This document shows, piece by piece, positions 6,208-7,718 of a stretch of 7,718 nt of DNA. The number at the start of each line of letters is the position of its first letter. Position 1 is the first letter of the stretch. The notes below the pieces were generated by a model, which did not search any database, was not told the origin of the DNA, and saw nothing but the letters and a program-made list of their open reading frames with translations. The translations under genes were made by a program, and so were the position numbers. The stretch covers positions 1 through 7,718 of the forward strand of contig JALOKO010000167.1 in assembly GCA_025456495.1 (NCBI GenBank), in the 5' to 3' direction. The DNA is from Bryobacterales bacterium. Lineage in GTDB: Bacteria; Acidobacteriota; Terriglobia; Bryobacterales; Bryobacteraceae.

Positions 6208-6403
6208 AAACGAAATTCCTCCGGGAGTACCGATTTTGAGGAAATTCTCTAAGTAATTCGCCGTAAAAGTACTGAAGGTACTAGTAGAACTGGATCGACT
6301 TGACTCCCCCCTACGCGGTTGTAGCCGAACCCCCTGCTTCGCCGTCATCGCGCATTGCCATTCCGCGTCCGCAACCGCCCCGGCAAGATTCCGGCACGCT
6401 ATC
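6208..6403. promoter_or_regulatory. Divergent control region with short inverted repeats
   Basis: About 200 bases between the PEP-CTERM leader and the glycosyltransferase, more AT-rich than its surroundings at 6200-6300. It contains GAAATTC twice (6212-6218 and 6241-6247), the inverted pair TTCCTC/GAGGAA (6216-6221 and 6238-6243), and GTAC-centred elements AGTACC (6226-6231), AGTACT (6268-6273) and GGTACT (6277-6282); AGTAC and GTACT at 6268-6282 form a 5-5-5 inverted repeat. Both promoters should lie here, but I find no convincing -35/-10 pair: TTGACT (6300-6305) and TTGCCA (6355-6360) lack a well-spaced -10. From 6301 on it is GC-rich and featureless. Confidence 0.4.
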
Positions 6404-7718
6404 ATGGGGCTTGCCATGGTGCCTCGCTTGACCACAAAAGCGGCGATCTCCCTGGGCGATTGGGCTATCCCACTGGGGGCGCTTGCAGCGTGCGCCTTCG
6501 CTTTCGGGATGGGGTTGTCGTACCTACCCCTGGCTGGTCTGCAGCATGACGAGATTCTCTTCCTGCACCCCTTCCTCTTCGATTGGGTTTTGTTCCGGGC
6601 GCGCGTCGAGCAAACAAACATCCCCTTGATGGTGATGAGCTACGTGGGGGCACTGAAGACGTGGCTGTACTGGCCGCTCTACACCTACCTGCCGCCATCG
6701 GTTTGGACCATTCGGCTACCGATGCTGCTGCTGGCCACGGTGAACGTGTGGCTGCTTTACCGCCTGGGCAAGCGGCTTTGGGACCCGCGCGCGGGCCGGC
6801 TGGCAGCGGCGTTGGCGGCTACGGACCCCACGTTGCTGCTAACCCAGATCTTTGACTGGGGTCCGGTAACGCTACAGAATTCGCTTAGCCTCGGCGCCAT
6901 GCTGTTGTTCCTACGCTGGTTAGACCACGGCGCGCGCAGGTGGCTTGCGCTTTGCTGTTTCTGCTGCGGCTTGGCGCTGTGGAACAAGGCGATTTTCGCC
7001 TGGCTGCTGGTGGCGGCGCCGGTGGCTTGTGCGCTGACCTGGCCTCACCTGTTACACCCCAAGCGATGGATGGTTTTCTTCCGCTCCCATGCGCTTGCAG
7101 CAGTCGGAGGCGTTACCGCGTTTGCCCTGGGCGCGGCCCCATTGCTGTATTACAACTGGCGCGAAGCCAGCGTGACCGTCCGGCAGAACGCACGCTTCGA
7201 ATCCACCTTCCCCACCTTGAAGCTATACACCCTGGCTGGTTCGTTGGATGGGTATCTCATCGGCTCCGACGTGGGTCTGTTCAGCATTTGGGAACGCGCC
7301 TGCACCGTGGGACGACTGGCCCCGGAGACTCCGCCCCCGGCACTGCCTGGCGCCTTGCAGTGGCTTCCCTGGTCTACCTGGACAACCTGGCTGCTGGCTG
7401 GTGCGCTGCTGGTTAGCCTCTGGTTTTGGCGCCGACCGCAAGCGGCCATCGTCCGTGCGCTTCTGCTGACGTTCGTCATCTATTGCGGCCTAGCGATGGC
7501 GCTGGTTAACGGGGGCACGGGCATTCATCATTACGTGCCTTTGCTTCCGGCGCTGTTTCTGGCAATTGGCGGCGCCTGGAGTTTGCTGGATACGCAGGTG
7601 CGCGGAAAATCGAGGTCCCGCGCGGCACCCCCTCTGGCTGGATTGCTGGCGGCCCTTGCGATCCTCGTCGTCCTCCAATCCGCGCTAACGATTGCGGCAT
7701 GGCAGCAACGCGCCGCGA
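6404..7718 (+). CDS. GT39/PMT-like membrane glycosyltransferase, 3' end outside the window
   Basis: An uninterrupted frame of 438 codons reaches the right edge without a stop, so the C-terminus is missing. It encodes a polytopic membrane protein, rich in Leu, Trp and Ala. A hydrophobic segment after the N-terminal GDWAIPLGAL is followed by LAGLQHDEI, whose Asp49-Glu50 match the catalytic acidic pair in the first periplasmic loop of GT-C enzymes (PMT, ArnT). Further support comes from the amphipathic stretch around WLYWPLYTYLPPSVWTIRLP, many later membrane segments, and HHYVPLLPALFLAIGG late in the known part. These enzymes move a sugar from a lipid carrier to protein, lipid or polysaccharide outside the inner membrane; the substrate here is unknown. 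In-frame starts are ATG at 6404 and 6416; the second has GGGG 6 bases upstream, the first gives the longest reading. Neither has a strong ribosome site. Confidence 0.8.
   Translation, partial: MGLAMVPRLTTKAAISLGDWAIPLGALAACAFAFGMGLSYLPLAGLQHDEILFLHPFLFDWVLFRARVEQTNIPLMVMSYVGALKTWLYWPLYTYLPPSVWTIRLPMLLLATVNVWLLYRLGKRLWDPRAGRLAAALAATDPTLLLTQIFDWGPVTLQNSLSLGAMLLFLRWLDHGARRWLALCCFCCGLALWNKAIFAWLLVAAPVACALTWPHLLHPKRWMVFFRSHALAAVGGVTAFALGAAPLLYYNWREASVTVRQNARFESTFPTLKLYTLAGSLDGYLIGSDVGLFSIWERACTVGRLAPETPPPALPGALQWLPWSTWTTWLLAGALLVSLWFWRRPQAAIVRALLLTFVIYCGLAMALVNGGTGIHHYVPLLPALFLAIGGAWSLLDTQVRGKSRSRAAPPLAGLLAALAILVVLQSALTIAAWQQRAA

Noticed and set aside
6148..6621. The 157-codon minus-strand frame starting inside the glycosyltransferase gene
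   Set aside because: Its first part is antisense to the well supported membrane protein and is low-complexity Arg/Ser-rich sequence. Only its last 19 codons, with their own ribosome site, were kept as a candidate leader.

Overview
The window is GC-rich bacterial DNA. Positions 98-5399 hold a complete structural operon for a cytoplasmic group 3b [NiFe] hydrogenase (NADP-linked sulfhydrogenase type). Positions 5472-7718 hold a divergent pair of envelope genes: a PEP-CTERM sorted secreted protein and the first 438 codons of a polytopic GT39/PMT-like glycosyltransferase. PEP-CTERM sorting implies a Gram-negative, exopolysaccharide-producing bacterium. Together with a bacterial-type group 3b hydrogenase and high GC this fits Acidobacteriota, Verrucomicrobiota or a proteobacterium. 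I lean weakly to Acidobacteriota, but nothing in the window settles it.

Hydrogenase region, all on the + strand: hydB (beta, two 4Fe-4S motifs), a short cyclic-nucleotide-binding-fold protein without a DNA-binding domain, hydG (gamma, FAD/NAD(P) diaphorase with a 2Fe-2S motif), hydD (delta, small subunit with three FeS cluster sites), hydA (alpha, NiFe large subunit) and a M52-type maturation protease. Apart from the inserted second gene and the added protease, the order is the beta-gamma-delta-alpha order of the Pyrococcus sulfhydrogenase. Inferred electron path: H2 at the NiFe site of HydA, through the clusters of HydD and HydB, to the 2Fe-2S cluster and FAD of HydG, then NAD(P), reversibly. 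The protease should trim HydA behind its C-terminal nickel-binding motif. The accessory hyp genes that build the NiFe centre are not here and must lie elsewhere. Spacing is tight (an ATGA-type overlap, or gaps of 2 and 12 bases) except for gaps of 120 bases before hydG and 57 bases before hydA; the second gap can fold. A perfect 15-base palindrome lies upstream of hydB and is the best operator candidate.

Envelope region: the PEP-CTERM gene (- strand) converges on the hydrogenase operon. Its start codon has a poor ribosome site, but a 19-codon leader reading frame with a strong Shine-Dalgarno sequence ends inside the start of the gene, which suggests translational coupling. The stretch between it and the + strand glycosyltransferase carries several short inverted repeats built around GTAC and TTCCTC. 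The glycosyltransferase runs off the right edge of the window. No mobile element, CRISPR array, tRNA or rRNA was seen.

Most notable points: the cyclic-nucleotide-fold protein inside the hydrogenase operon has Trp where cAMP-binding proteins have their ribose-binding Glu; the PEP-CTERM leader peptide; and the promoter-region palindrome.
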